A stretch of DNA of 64,000 bases, taken from contig DATJVY010000155.1 in assembly GCA_035501615.1 (NCBI GenBank), positions 3,245 to 67,244 of the forward strand, read 5' to 3'. The position numbers and the translations under genes are program-made. This document shows, in pieces, positions 32,025 to 43,561 of this stretch; position 1 is the first letter of the stretch, and every line of letters starts with the position of its first letter. This DNA comes from RPRB01 sp035501615. GTDB lineage: Bacteria; Myxococcota; Myxococcia; Myxococcales; Myxococcaceae. Below the pieces are notes generated by a model. It searched no databases and had not been told where the DNA came from. It saw nothing but the letters and a program-made list of their open reading frames with translations.

Positions 32025-34232
32025 ATGCGCCATGCGCCCCGGTTCCTGTCACTCCTCGCCGTCGCCGCCTGCGCCTCGACCGGTGGCGCGCCCCCTCCCC
32101 CGGCACCGGAGCGCCACGCTCCCCCGGCCGAGGCGAGCGCCCGGGTGCCGCCCCCGCCCGAGGTGCCGATGAGACCGCTGCCGGGAGGTGGGGCCGCACC
32201 TGCTGCCGCGGAGGATGCGGCGGCGCCGGTCGAGGTGCTGGTCCGCCAGCACGGCGAGGCCGCACGGGCCCGGGCCGAGCGCGGGGTGGCGCAGGTGGCA
32301 GCCCTCTGGCGCCCCGAGGACGGCGACGGCCTGGCCCGCGACCGCTTCGTCACCTCCGCCTTCGTCGCCGACCCGGCGCTGCTGGCCCGGACGCGGGACC
32401 GGCTCGCCGAGGCCTTCGAGGCGGCCGACGGACATCTGCTCGAGATTGGCCGGACCTGGCGCGCCGGGGCCGAGCTCGAGCGGGGCCCGGAGCTGCCGGT
32501 GGACGCGCTGCTCGCGGCGCTGGACCCGGGGGCGCACCTACAGGACGACCTCTTCGCCTCGAAGGTGGCCTTCACGGCGCTCCTCAACTGGCCCCTGGAC
32601 TCGCTCGACGAGATGGTGTCGCAGGGGCCCGGCTGGTCCCGGACCCGCTGGGCCGAGGCCCGGCTCACCGGCCGGTTCTCCATCCGGCCCTCCGCTGTGG
32701 CCCTCGCGCAGCGCGCGGAGGCCTCCTCCGCCGCCGAGGCCTACGTCGCGGGCTACAACCTGTGGGTCCACCACCTGGTCGGCGAGGGCGGACAGCGGCC
32801 GTTCCCGAAGGGGAAGCGGCTGCTCAGCCACTGGAACCTGCGCGATCAGATCAAGGCCGACTACGCCGAGGGCCGGCTGGGACTCGTGCGCCAGCGCCTG
32901 CTCCGCTCCGCCATCGAGCGCATCGTCACCCAGGAGATTCCGCGGGCGGTCATCGACGACCCCCGTCTGGACTGGGACCCGGTGAAGAACGTCGTGGCAG
33001 CGGCGCCGGCCGGCGAGGTCGAGCCCCGGCCGTCGGCCCAGACCGGCAAGGGCGTCACGCCGCTCGCGGTGAGCAGCGAGCGCGAGCCGGACACCCGGTA
33101 CGCGATGCTCCTCCGCAACTTCCAGGCCGCGCGGCGTACGGACCAGGACTCGCCCTTCGCGCCCACGGAGATGGATCGGCGGTTCCGGCTGGACTACGAG
33201 ATTCCCGAGGCGCGTTTCCGGGCGCTGCTCGAATCCATCGTCACCTCGCCGCTGGCCCCGAAGGTGGCCGCGCTCGTCCAGCGGCGCCTCGGCCGGCCGC
33301 TCGAGCCGCACGACCTCTGGTACGCAGGCTTCAGCGCCCGCTCCCGCTTCCCCGAGGCGAAGCTCGATGCGCTGACCCGCAAGCGCTATCCCACTCCGGA
33401 GGCGTACGCGAAGGACATGCCGCGCCTGCTGCGGCAGCTTGGCTTCACCCCGGCGAAGGCGAAGTGGCTCGCCGAGCACATCGTGGTGGACCCGGCCCGG
33501 GGCTCGGGGCACGCGCTGCAATCGGCACGGCGGGGGGACCTGCCTCACCTGCGCACCCGGGTCGCTCCGGGAGGCATGGACTACAAGGGCTACAACATCG
33601 CGGTCCACGAGATGGGCCACAACGTCGAGCAGCTCTTCTCGCTCTACGAGGTGGACAGCACGCTGCTCGCCGGCGTTCCGGGCAACGCTTTCACCGAGGC
33701 GCTGGCCTTCACCTTCCAGGCGCGGGACCTCGAGCTGCTCGGGCTCGGGAAGCCCACTGCGCGCGACGAGCGGCTCCGGACGCTGAACGACTTCTGGCAG
33801 ACCTGGGAGATCGCCGGGGTCGCGCTGGTGGACATCGCGGTGTGGCACTGGATGTACGAGCACCCCGACGCCACGCCCGCGCAGCTCCGCGAAGCGACGG
33901 TGCGGATCGCCCGGGACCTCTGGAATCGCTCCTACGCGCCGGTCCTGGGCGAGAAGGACTCCGCGCTGCTCGGCATCTACTCGCACATGGTCGCGCCGTC
34001 GTTCCTGTACCTGCCGGCGTATCCGCTGGGGCACCTCATCGCCTTCCAGCTCGAGGAGAAGCTGAAGGGGGCGCGCTCCGGCGCCGAGTTCGAGCGGATC
34101 GCCTCGTTCGGGAGGGTGACGCCGGACTTCTGGATGGTGCACGCCACCGGCGCGCCGATCTCGGCCGAGCCGCTGCTCCGGGCGACCGAGGCGGCGGTCA
34201 CCGCCGAGGAGCACGCGGCCCCCGCGCGCTGA
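32025..34232 (+). CDS. Zinc metallopeptidase lipoprotein (HExxH)
   Basis: A 735-residue lipoprotein. The signal peptide RFLSLLAVAAC gives a lipidated cysteine near residue 15. A proline-rich stretch follows (PPPPAPERHAPPAEAS). The catalytic motif HEMGH lies at 528-532 (two His ligands and Glu529), with a Glu ligand about 30 residues later in FTEALAF (near 558), which matches the gluzincin layout. It may be distantly related to M3-like oligopeptidases, but the rest shows no family I can name. It should be anchored in the periplasm or outer membrane. The ATG at 32025 exposes the lipoprotein signal; upstream in-frame codons would bury it. Single gene. Confidence 0.83.
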   Translation: MRHAPRFLSLLAVAACASTGGAPPPPAPERHAPPAEASARVPPPPEVPMRPLPGGGAAPAAAEDAAAPVEVLVRQHGEAARARAERGVAQVAALWRPEDGDGLARDRFVTSAFVADPALLARTRDRLAEAFEAADGHLLEIGRTWRAGAELERGPELPVDALLAALDPGAHLQDDLFASKVAFTALLNWPLDSLDEMVSQGPGWSRTRWAEARLTGRFSIRPSAVALAQRAEASSAAEAYVAGYNLWVHHLVGEGGQRPFPKGKRLLSHWNLRDQIKADYAEGRLGLVRQRLLRSAIERIVTQEIPRAVIDDPRLDWDPVKNVVAAAPAGEVEPRPSAQTGKGVTPLAVSSEREPDTRYAMLLRNFQAARRTDQDSPFAPTEMDRRFRLDYEIPEARFRALLESIVTSPLAPKVAALVQRRLGRPLEPHDLWYAGFSARSRFPEAKLDALTRKRYPTPEAYAKDMPRLLRQLGFTPAKAKWLAEHIVVDPARGSGHALQSARRGDLPHLRTRVAPGGMDYKGYNIAVHEMGHNVEQLFSLYEVDSTLLAGVPGNAFTEALAFTFQARDLELLGLGKPTARDERLRTLNDFWQTWEIAGVALVDIAVWHWMYEHPDATPAQLREATVRIARDLWNRSYAPVLGEKDSALLGIYSHMVAPSFLYLPAYPLGHLIAFQLEEKLKGARSGAEFERIASFGRVTPDFWMVHATGAPISAEPLLRATEAAVTAEEHAAPAR

Positions 34233-34292
34233 AGGGCGCAGGAGACCACGGCAGCGCCGCGGACGGACAGGGATGCCTCCGCCTCCGCGCTA

Positions 34293-34328
34293 CCGCCCCG
34301 GCCGCCCCGGCCGCCCCGGCCGCCCCGA
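34293..34328. repeat. Four tandem 9-base repeats (CCGCCCCGG)
   Basis: Three exact copies and a fourth differing in its last base. They lie in the 207-base gap between the metallopeptidase and glgE. No gene in this gap is convincing and no clear promoter was seen there. Confidence 0.8.
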
Positions 34329-34439
34329 GGTAGGTCCTCCCGGGCCGGTGTACGAGCGACCGGCGGTGAACACTGACCAGGCGCCGGGTGCGCTCGGGAT
34401 CACGGTGCGGCGCGCCCCATCGTGTACAGCTTCCCCGGA

Positions 34440-36563
34440 ATGGCCGAGCACGCCCCGCACGACGAGACCGCCTCTCCCGACGTGCCGAGTCCCCTCGCCC
34501 GCGGCACCGGCCGCGCCGGGGGACCCACGCGCGGTCCGGCGTCGATCCGAGCCGCGGAGGTGCATCCGGCCGAGGGCACCGGCCGCGCCGCGAGCATGGT
34601 CATCGAGGCGGTCTCGCCCGAGCTCGACGGCGGCCGTTCCGCGGTGAAGCGCATCGCCGGTGAGCCGCTGCGGGTGGAGGCGGACATCTTCAAGGAAGGG
34701 CACGACCTCCTCGCCGCGGTCGTGTGGTGGCGCCAGGTCGCCCCATCGGCCGACGCGGGGCCGTGGCGCGCCGTCCCGATGCGCCCGCTGGGGAACGACC
34801 GGTGGACCGCCGAGGTGACGCTCGGGCCACCCGGGCGGGTGGTCTTCACGGTCGAGGCCTGGCCGGATCCCTACCGGAGCTGGGTGTCGGAGCTGGAGCG
34901 CAAGGTGGCCGTGGGCCGCGACGTCCGGAGCGAGCTCCTGGAGGGCGCCGCCCTGCTCCGGGCCTGCGCCGCGCGCGCCGACGCGGCACGAGCGAGCCAC
35001 GACGCGCAGCTGCTCGACGAGACGGCCGCCGCGCTGGCGGGGCCACCGGTGGACGCCATCGCCCGCGCGACCGAGACCCGGGTGGTCGATGCCGCCGCTC
35101 GCCACCCCGACCGGACGCTCGGCCGGCGGGATCCGCTGGAGCGGCCGGTCCTGGTGGAGCGCGAGCGGGCGCGGTGCGGGGCTTGGTACGAGCTCTTCCC
35201 CCGGAGCGCCGCGCACGCCGAGCGTCACGGAACCTTCGAGGACACGGCGGCGCTCCTTCCCGAGATCGAGCGGCTCGGATTCGACGTCGTCTACCTGCCG
35301 CCCATCCATCCCATCGGCCGCACCGCGCGGAAGGGCAGGAACAACGCCCCGCGGGCAGGGCCCTCCGACGTGGGCAGCCCGTGGGCCGTCGGGGCGCGCG
35401 AGGGCGGCCACACCGCCGTCCACCCCGAGCTGGGCACGGTGGAGGACTTCCGCCGCTTCGTGGGGCGCGCCGCCGAGCACGGCCTGGAGGTGGCGCTGGA
35501 CCTCGCTTTCCAGTGCTCGCCCGACCATCCGTGGATCCACGAGCATCCGGAGTGGTTCCAGCACCGGCCCGACGGCACCATCAAGACCGCCGAGAACCCA
35601 CCCAAGCGCTACGACGACATCGTCAACTTCGACTTCCTCGGGCCCGGGCGGACGACGCTCTGGCCCGCGCTCCTCGACGTGGTCCTCTTCTGGGTCGGCC
35701 AGGGGGTCCGCATCTTCCGGGTGGACAACCCCCACACCAAGCCCCTGCCCTTCTGGGAGTGGCTGCTCGCCGAGGCGCGGGAGCACGACCCGGGCCTGGT
35801 CTTCCTCTCCGAGGCCTTCACCCGTCCGAAGCTGATGCGCGCCCTGGCGAAGGCGGGCTTCAGCCAGAGCTACACCTACTTCACCTGGCGGAACCACCGG
35901 CGCGCGCTGACCGAGTACCTCGAGGAGCTGCGCCGGCCAGAGTGGGCGGACGCGCTCCGGCCCAGCCTGTGGCCCAGCACGCCGGACATCCTCCCCGAGG
36001 TCCTCCAGCGGGGCGGCCCACCGGCGTTCCGGATCCGCGTGGCGCTGGCCGCGACCCTCGGCGCCTCCTACGGCATCTATTCGGGCTACGAGTTCTGCGA
36101 CGCGGGCGTGCTCCAGGGCGAGGAGTCCCGCGACAGCGAGAAGTACCAGCTGGTCGACTGGCGTGTCCGGCGCTCGGGCGACATCCGCGACTGGATCGCC
36201 CGCCTGAACGCGGTCCGGCACGCCGAGCCGGCGCTCCAGCGGGACGACGGCCTGGAGTTCCTCGCGTGCGACGACGCCCAGGTCCTCTTCTACGGCAAGC
36301 GCACCGAGGACGGCTCGAGCCAGGTCCTGGTGGCGGTGAGCCTCGACCCGTACCGGAGCCACACCGCGGAGCTGCGGCTGCCGCTCCGGCGCTACGGGCT
36401 GGCCGGCCGCGAGGTGGTTGAGGTCGAGGAGCAGCTCGGGGGAGAGCGGCAGCTCTGGCGCGGGGAGACGGCGTCGGTGACGCTCACCCCCGAGCGACCG
36501 GCGGCGGTGTGGACCGTGCGCGCGCCGGCGCGGACCGAGCAGGCCTTCGACTACTTCGACTGA
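34440..36563 (+). CDS. glgE: GlgE: alpha-1,4-glucan:maltose-1-phosphate maltosyltransferase
   Basis: A GH13_3 enzyme that adds maltosyl units from maltose-1-phosphate to alpha-1,4-glucan. An N-terminal beta domain starts around VVWWRQVAP and VFTVEAWPDPYRSW. The catalytic barrel has nucleophile Asp in FRVDNPHTKP (about 429), the acid/base Glu in LVFLSEAFTRP (about 458) and Asp in STPDILPE (about 516). PIHPIGRTARKGRNN is also GlgE-specific. Numbering is from ATG 34440; an ATG at 34422 or a later one at 34596 is possible. About 700 residues, normal for the family. First gene of the glgE-treS-mak-glgB operon, 15 bases before treS. Confidence 0.96.
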   Translation: MAEHAPHDETASPDVPSPLARGTGRAGGPTRGPASIRAAEVHPAEGTGRAASMVIEAVSPELDGGRSAVKRIAGEPLRVEADIFKEGHDLLAAVVWWRQVAPSADAGPWRAVPMRPLGNDRWTAEVTLGPPGRVVFTVEAWPDPYRSWVSELERKVAVGRDVRSELLEGAALLRACAARADAARASHDAQLLDETAAALAGPPVDAIARATETRVVDAAARHPDRTLGRRDPLERPVLVERERARCGAWYELFPRSAAHAERHGTFEDTAALLPEIERLGFDVVYLPPIHPIGRTARKGRNNAPRAGPSDVGSPWAVGAREGGHTAVHPELGTVEDFRRFVGRAAEHGLEVALDLAFQCSPDHPWIHEHPEWFQHRPDGTIKTAENPPKRYDDIVNFDFLGPGRTTLWPALLDVVLFWVGQGVRIFRVDNPHTKPLPFWEWLLAEAREHDPGLVFLSEAFTRPKLMRALAKAGFSQSYTYFTWRNHRRALTEYLEELRRPEWADALRPSLWPSTPDILPEVLQRGGPPAFRIRVALAATLGASYGIYSGYEFCDAGVLQGEESRDSEKYQLVDWRVRRSGDIRDWIARLNAVRHAEPALQRDDGLEFLACDDAQVLFYGKRTEDGSSQVLVAVSLDPYRSHTAELRLPLRRYGLAGREVVEVEEQLGGERQLWRGETASVTLTPERPAAVWTVRAPARTEQAFDYFD

Positions 36564-36578
36564 GCGGACGGGAGCCCG

Positions 36579-38227
<1,649 letters not shown>

Positions 38228-38231
<4 letters not shown>

Positions 38232-39538
38232 CCGTCACCGTCGAGGAGCTCACCGGCTGGCTCGGGCAGCAGCGCTGGTTCGGGGGCAAGGGAGTTCCCA
38301 TCTCCAGGGTTGAGGTGCTGGAGCGGGTTCCCCTCCAGTCGGCCGCGGACGCCGAGGCGCTCATCGTTCGCGTCAGCTACGTCCTCGGCTCGCCGGAGAC
38401 GTACCTGGTGCTTCTCCAGCGAACCTCCGACGGCGGGCTCCGCGACCCCCTCGAGGACCCGGGGGTGGCACGGGCCATCCTGGCCTTCGCCCGCGACGCC
38501 CGGGAAGTCCCGGTGGGGACCACCCTGGTCCGGAGCGAGACCATCGGCCGCGGCGGCGAGCTCCTGGCCGCCCTTCCCCCGGCGCCGCCGGTCCGGGCGC
38601 TGGGCGTCGAGCAGAGCAACACCAGCGTGGTGCTCGACGAGCGGGTCCTGCTCAAGGTCCTGCGGAAGCTCGAGGTGGGGCTCTCTCCCGAGGTGGAGAT
38701 GGGCCGGTTCCTCGCCACCCACGGCTACGCGGCCACCCCGCGGCTCCTGGCCTCGCTCACCCTCGAGGGGCCGAGCGCGAGCGAGCTGGCGCTGCTCTAC
38801 GCCTTCGTTCCCAACCACGGGGACGGCTGGGCCTGGCTCACCGGCGCGCTCCGCCAGGCCCCCGAGCCCGGCGCGGCGGTTCTGGAGCGGCTGGCGCGGC
38901 TGGGGAGCCGGGTGGGCGAGCTGCACCGGGTCCTCGCCTCGGATCCGGCCGATCCGGCGTTCGCCCCGGAGGCGATCCACCTGGAGGACCTCCAGCGCTG
39001 GAGCAGCTCCATCGTCGGCGAGCTGGGCGTCACCGTCGCCATGGCTGCCGAGCGCTTCCCGTGGCTGGCGGAGCGGCAGGATGCGCTCACCGAGCGCGCG
39101 AAAGCGCTGGCCTCCCTCGCCCCGTCGGGTCAGAAGATCCGCCAGCACGGAGACCTCCACCTCGGGCAGGCTCTCTGGACGGGGGAGGACTGGATGGTGA
39201 TCGACTTCGAGGGCGAGCCGGCTCGGCCCTACGCCGCACGGCGGGAGAAGCACACCCCCCTGCGCGACGTGGCCGGGATGCTCCGCTCCCTCTCCTACGC
39301 CGCATCCGTGGCCGGGCTGCCCCCGCCGGCGCGCAGGAAGGCGGTGTCCGCGCTCCGCAGGGCGTTCCTCCAGGGGTGGCGTGCGGCCGTCGAGGCGAGC
39401 GGGCTCCTCCCCGCGGGGGAGGAGGACACCCGGGTGATGCTCGACGTGCTCGAGCTGGAGAAGACGCTCTACGAGCTGCGCTACGAGCTGCAGATGCGGC
39501 CCGACTGGGCCCACATCCCGGCCGAGGCGCTGGCGTGA
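38228..39538 (+). CDS. mak: Maltokinase
   Basis: A 436-residue kinase (Pep2/Mak) that phosphorylates maltose to maltose-1-phosphate with ATP. The kinase-like catalytic loop is RQHGDLHLGQALW (Asp309). The metal-binding DFEGEP follows (Asp326), and ALYAFVPNHGDGWAW is typical of maltokinases. The N-terminus TVEELTGWLGQQRWFGGKG is a family signature. The start overlaps the treS stop (ATGA) and the stop overlaps the glgB GTG (GTGA), so it is tightly coupled in the operon. A free-standing enzyme here, but see the nine-G tract upstream. Confidence 0.95.
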
Positions 39539-41748
39539 CCGCGGCCGCACCGTCCGACCGCGCGCTCACCGCCTCCCTCGACGCGGTCCGCGCGCTCCGC
39601 CACCCCGAGCCGCACCAGGTCCTGGGCGCCCATCCCGCGCCGGGCGGGGGCGCGGTGGTGCGCGCCTACCGTCCGGACGCGGAGGGCATCACCGTCATCG
39701 CCGACGACGGCGCCGAGTGGCCGATGCGCCCGCTCGGCCACGGGCTGTTCGAGGCCCACCTGCCGCGCACGCCCGGCCCGTACCACCTCGCGGTTCGCTA
39801 CCCTGGCGGACGAAGCTTCACCCTCGGAGACCCGTACCGCTTCTGGCCGACGGTGGGAGAGTTGGACCTCTACCTCCTGAACGAGGGACGGCACGACCGC
39901 CCCTGGGAGCGGCTCGGGGCCCACCCCATGCTCCACGGAGGCGCTGCCGGGACGGCCTTCGCGGTGTGGGCGCCGACCGCCGCGGGGGTGTCGGTGGTGG
40001 GCGACTTCAACGGCTGGGACGGCCGGCTCCACCCGATGCGGCGGATGGGCAGCTCGGGCATCTGGGAGCTCTTCATCCCCGAGGTGGGGGACGGCGCCCG
40101 GTACAAGTACGAGATCCGCCCGCCCGGGGGCGGCCCCCCCTTCCTCAAGGTGGACCCCTACGCCTTCCGGACCGAGGTGCCTCCCGCCAACGCCTCGGTG
40201 GTCCATGCGCTCGACCACTACGCCTGGAAGGACACCGGCTGGATGGAGCAGCGCGCCCGGGGCGACCTGTGGGCGCGCCCGATGAGCGTCTACGAGGTGC
40301 ACCTCGGGAGCTGGCGCCGCGTGCCCGAGGAAGGAAACCGCCCCCTCACCTACCGGGAGCTGGCGGTGCAGCTCGCGGAGTACTGCCGCGACATGGGCTT
40401 CACCCACGTGGAGCTGCTCCCGGTGGCCGAGCACCCCTTCGGAGGCTCCTGGGGCTACCAGGTCGGCAACTACTACGCGCCCACCGCCCGCTACGGCCAC
40501 CCCGACGACTTCCGCTTCCTCGTCGACCACCTCCACCAGGAGGGCATCGGCCTCCTGGTGGACTGGGTGCCGGGCCACTTCCCCCGGGACGTCTGGGGCC
40601 TCGGGCGCTTCGACGGGAGCGCGCTCTTCGAGCACGCCGACCCTCGCCAGGGCGAGCAACCCGACTGGGGGACCTACGTCTTCAACTTCGGCCGGAACGA
40701 GGTGCGCAACTTCCTCGTCGGAAACGCGCACTTCTGGATCGAGCAGTACCACGTCGACGGGCTGCGAGTGGACGCGGTCGCCTCGATGCTCTACCTCGAC
40801 TACTCGCGCCAGCCGGGCCAGTGGGTGCCCAACCGCTGGGGCGGGCGGGAGAACGAGGAGGCCATCTCCTTCCTCCGGGAGCTGAACGCCTCCATCCGCG
40901 CGCGCCACCCCGGGGTGCACGTCGTCGCCGAGGAGTCCACCGCCTGGCCGAAGGTGACCGCGCCGGTGTCCGAGGGCGGGCTCGGCTTCACCCTCAAGTG
41001 GAACATGGGGTGGATGCACGACACCCTGAAGTACTTCGCCACCGATCCGCTGTTCCGGATGCACGAGCACAACAAGCTCACCTTCGGCCTGCTCTACGCC
41101 TACAGCGAGCACTACCTGCTCCCGCTCTCGCACGACGAGGTCGTGCACCTGAAGGGCTCGCTCTGGGGGCGGATGCCTGGCTACGACGATCAGAAGGCCG
41201 CCAACCTCCGCGCCCTCCTCGCCTGGATGTGGGCCCATCCCGGCCGGAAGCTGCTCTTCATGGGCGGCGAGCTCGGCCAGACCGGGGAGTGGAACCACGA
41301 CCGGAGCCTGGACTGGCACCTCCTGGCCGAGCCGGCCCACGCCGGCATCCAGACGCTGGTCCGGACCGCGAACCTGCTCTACCTCCAGCATCCGGCGCTC
41401 TACGCCCAGGATGACCGCAGCCAGGGCTTCCGGTGGCTCCAGGCCGACTCGGCGAGCAGCAACGTCTACGGCTTCGTCCGCTTCGACCCCTCCGGCCAGG
41501 CCATCGCCTGCCTGGCCAACCTCGCCAACCGGCCCTGGTCCGGCTACCGCTTCGGGATGACCTCGCCCGGGACCTGGCGGCGCATCCTGGACACCGACGC
41601 CGCCGCCGTGGGAGGCCGCGAGCGCACGGGCCCTTCGAGGGTGACCACCGAGCCCGTACCCTGGGACGGGCTTCCGCAGTCGGTGACGCTGGACCTGCCC
41701 CCGCTGAGCGTTCAGTGGCTCCTCTCCCCGGAGGAAACCGGATTGTGA
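39535..41748 (+). CDS. glgB: 1,4-alpha-glucan branching enzyme
   Basis: A 737-residue GH13_9 enzyme that introduces alpha-1,6 branches into the glucan made by GlgE. It has the extended bacterial N-terminus (HQVLGAHPAPGGG), a CBM48 beta domain (AFAVWAPTAAGVSVVGDFNGWDG) and a catalytic barrel with Asp413 (GLRVDAVASM), Glu466 (VVAEESTAWP) and Asp534 (LSHDEVVHLKGS). LYDFNGW-like and HPFGGSWGYQVGNYYAPTARYG motifs fit GlgB. It begins with a GTG whose GTGA overlaps the mak stop. Last gene of the operon. Confidence 0.97.
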   Translation: MTAAAPSDRALTASLDAVRALRHPEPHQVLGAHPAPGGGAVVRAYRPDAEGITVIADDGAEWPMRPLGHGLFEAHLPRTPGPYHLAVRYPGGRSFTLGDPYRFWPTVGELDLYLLNEGRHDRPWERLGAHPMLHGGAAGTAFAVWAPTAAGVSVVGDFNGWDGRLHPMRRMGSSGIWELFIPEVGDGARYKYEIRPPGGGPPFLKVDPYAFRTEVPPANASVVHALDHYAWKDTGWMEQRARGDLWARPMSVYEVHLGSWRRVPEEGNRPLTYRELAVQLAEYCRDMGFTHVELLPVAEHPFGGSWGYQVGNYYAPTARYGHPDDFRFLVDHLHQEGIGLLVDWVPGHFPRDVWGLGRFDGSALFEHADPRQGEQPDWGTYVFNFGRNEVRNFLVGNAHFWIEQYHVDGLRVDAVASMLYLDYSRQPGQWVPNRWGGRENEEAISFLRELNASIRARHPGVHVVAEESTAWPKVTAPVSEGGLGFTLKWNMGWMHDTLKYFATDPLFRMHEHNKLTFGLLYAYSEHYLLPLSHDEVVHLKGSLWGRMPGYDDQKAANLRALLAWMWAHPGRKLLFMGGELGQTGEWNHDRSLDWHLLAEPAHAGIQTLVRTANLLYLQHPALYAQDDRSQGFRWLQADSASSNVYGFVRFDPSGQAIACLANLANRPWSGYRFGMTSPGTWRRILDTDAAAVGGRERTGPSRVTTEPVPWDGLPQSVTLDLPPLSVQWLLSPEETGL

Positions 41749-41771
41749 AGCCGGCGGCCGCCATGCTTTGA
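41743..41771 (+). promoter_or_regulatory. Promoter candidate for the antiporter gene
   Basis: TTGTGA (41743-41748, overlapping the glgB stop), a 17-base spacer, then CTTTGA (41766-41771), 11 bases before the ATG at 41783. It supports that ATG over the TTG at 41768. Confidence 0.35.
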
Positions 41772-41782
41772 CGGACGGCCGC

Positions 41783-43561
41783 ATGCTCGGCACCCGCGAG
41801 GCGCTCCTCTTCCTCACCGCGGTGGTGGTCGCGGTCCCCCTCTCCAAGCGGCTCGGCCTCGGCTCGGTGCTCGGCTACCTGGTGGCCGGGGTGCTCATCG
41901 GGCCGCACGGCCTGCGGCTCATCCCCGACGTGGAGGAGGTTGGGCACCTGGCGGAGCTGGGCGTGATGCTCCTCCTCTTCCTGATCGGGCTCGAGCTGCA
42001 GCCCCGGCGCCTCTGGGAGCTGAGGACCCGCGTCTTCGGAGCGGGCGGAGCACAGGTCGCGCTGAGTGGCGCGGCGCTGGCGCTGGGCGCCCTCGTCCTC
42101 GGCCTCTCCTGGCAGGCGGCGCTGGTGGCCGGGCTGGGCCTGTCGCTGTCCTCCACCGCCTTCGCTCTGCAGCTGCTCGGGGAGCGGAACGCGCTCACCA
42201 AGCCCCTGGGCCAGACCGGCTTCGCCATCCTCCTCTTCCAGGACCTGGTGGTCATCCCGCTTCTGGCGGTGCTGCCGCTGCTCGGGCCGTCGGGGGCGCG
42301 GCTGGACACCTCCTGGGTGCCGCTGGCCAAGGCGGCGGGCCTCATCGTGCTCATCGTGCTGGTGGGCCGGACCCTGCTCCGCCCGGCGTTCCGGCTGGTG
42401 GCTTCGGCCCGGAGCCAGGAGGTCTTCACCGCCTCGGCGCTCCTCGCCGCCCTGGGGACGGCGCTCCTGGTCTCGGCGGTGGGGCTGAGCCCGGCGCTGG
42501 GCGCCTTCCTGGCCGGACTGCTGCTCGCCGACTCCGAGTACCGCCACGAGCTCGAGGCGGACATCGAGCCCTTCCGGGGGCTCCTCCTGGGCCTCTTCTT
42601 CCTGTCGGTGGGGATGTCGGTGGCCCTCGAGCTCCTGGTCCGGCGGCCGCTCCTGGTCGCCGCCCTGGTCCTGGGGATGACGGCCCTCAAGGTGGCCTCC
42701 ATCGCCGCGCTCGGGCGGAGAGCGCTCGGGGCCTGGCCCGTCGCCTGGGAGCTGGGAATCCTGCTCAGCCAGGGGGGTGAGTTCGCGTTCGTCCTCTTCG
42801 GGCTGGCTGTGTCCTACGACATCCTCACCCCGGAGGTCCGCGACATGCTGGTCCTGGTGGTGAGCCTGTCCATGGCCCTCACCCCCCTGCTCATCCTGGC
42901 CTACGACCGTCTCGTGGCGCCCAGGCTCCGCACCCGGGACGACCGGCCGTATGATCGGGACGTGGAGCAGGAGACCCCGGTCATCATCGCCGGCTTCGGG
43001 CGCTTCGGGCAGGTCGTGGGCCGGGTCCTGCGCGCCCGGGGCATCCCCTTCACCGCAATGGATGCCGACCCGGCGCAGATCGACTTCCTCAACCGGTTCG
43101 GGAACAAGGTGTTCTACGGGGACGCCTCGCGCCTGGACCTGCTCCGCGCGGCGCGGGCCGACAAGGCACGGCTCTTCGTCCTGGCGATCGACGACGTCCA
43201 GGCGTCGCTCCGTACCGCGCGCGAGGTGCAGGAGCACTTCCCGCACCTGGTCATCTTCGCCCGGGCGCGAAACCGGGCCCACGCCTACCAGCTGCTGGAG
43301 CTGGGCATCCAGCACGTCATCCGGGAGACGTTCCTCTCCAGCCTCGAGCTCACCGGCGACGTGCTCCAGGAGCTGGGCTTCAGCTACTCCGAGGCCCGGT
43401 CCACGCTCGACCGCTTCCGCGCCCACGACGAGCAGATGCTCCAGGAGTCGTTCCTGTACCAGCGGGACGAGAAGAAGCTCATCGAGATCGCCGAGCGTTC
43501 GCGCCGCGAGCTCGAGTCGCTCTTCTCCCGCGACGCGCAGGAGGAGCGGCGAAGCGCGTGA
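41783..43561 (+). CDS. CPA2-family K+/H+ antiporter with RCK NAD-binding domain (KefB/C-like)
   Basis: A ~592-residue monovalent cation:proton antiporter. About twelve hydrophobic segments in residues 1-385 include GLELQPRRLWEL, LSLSSTAFALQLL, QDLVVIPLLAVL and LGAFLAGLLLADSEYRHELE, the last with the conserved acidic region of the CPA2 core. A cytosolic TrkA-N/RCK domain follows with the Rossmann start VIIAGFGRFGQVVGRVL and the later FYGDASRLDLLRAA. Such transporters are gated by NAD(H) or glutathione adducts. The ATG at 41783 is preferred. The GNAT gene starts with a GTGA overlap at its stop, so the two are co-transcribed. Confidence 0.93.
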   Translation: MLGTREALLFLTAVVVAVPLSKRLGLGSVLGYLVAGVLIGPHGLRLIPDVEEVGHLAELGVMLLLFLIGLELQPRRLWELRTRVFGAGGAQVALSGAALALGALVLGLSWQAALVAGLGLSLSSTAFALQLLGERNALTKPLGQTGFAILLFQDLVVIPLLAVLPLLGPSGARLDTSWVPLAKAAGLIVLIVLVGRTLLRPAFRLVASARSQEVFTASALLAALGTALLVSAVGLSPALGAFLAGLLLADSEYRHELEADIEPFRGLLLGLFFLSVGMSVALELLVRRPLLVAALVLGMTALKVASIAALGRRALGAWPVAWELGILLSQGGEFAFVLFGLAVSYDILTPEVRDMLVLVVSLSMALTPLLILAYDRLVAPRLRTRDDRPYDRDVEQETPVIIAGFGRFGQVVGRVLRARGIPFTAMDADPAQIDFLNRFGNKVFYGDASRLDLLRAARADKARLFVLAIDDVQASLRTAREVQEHFPHLVIFARARNRAHAYQLLELGIQHVIRETFLSSLELTGDVLQELGFSYSEARSTLDRFRAHDEQMLQESFLYQRDEKKLIEIAERSRRELESLFSRDAQEERRSA

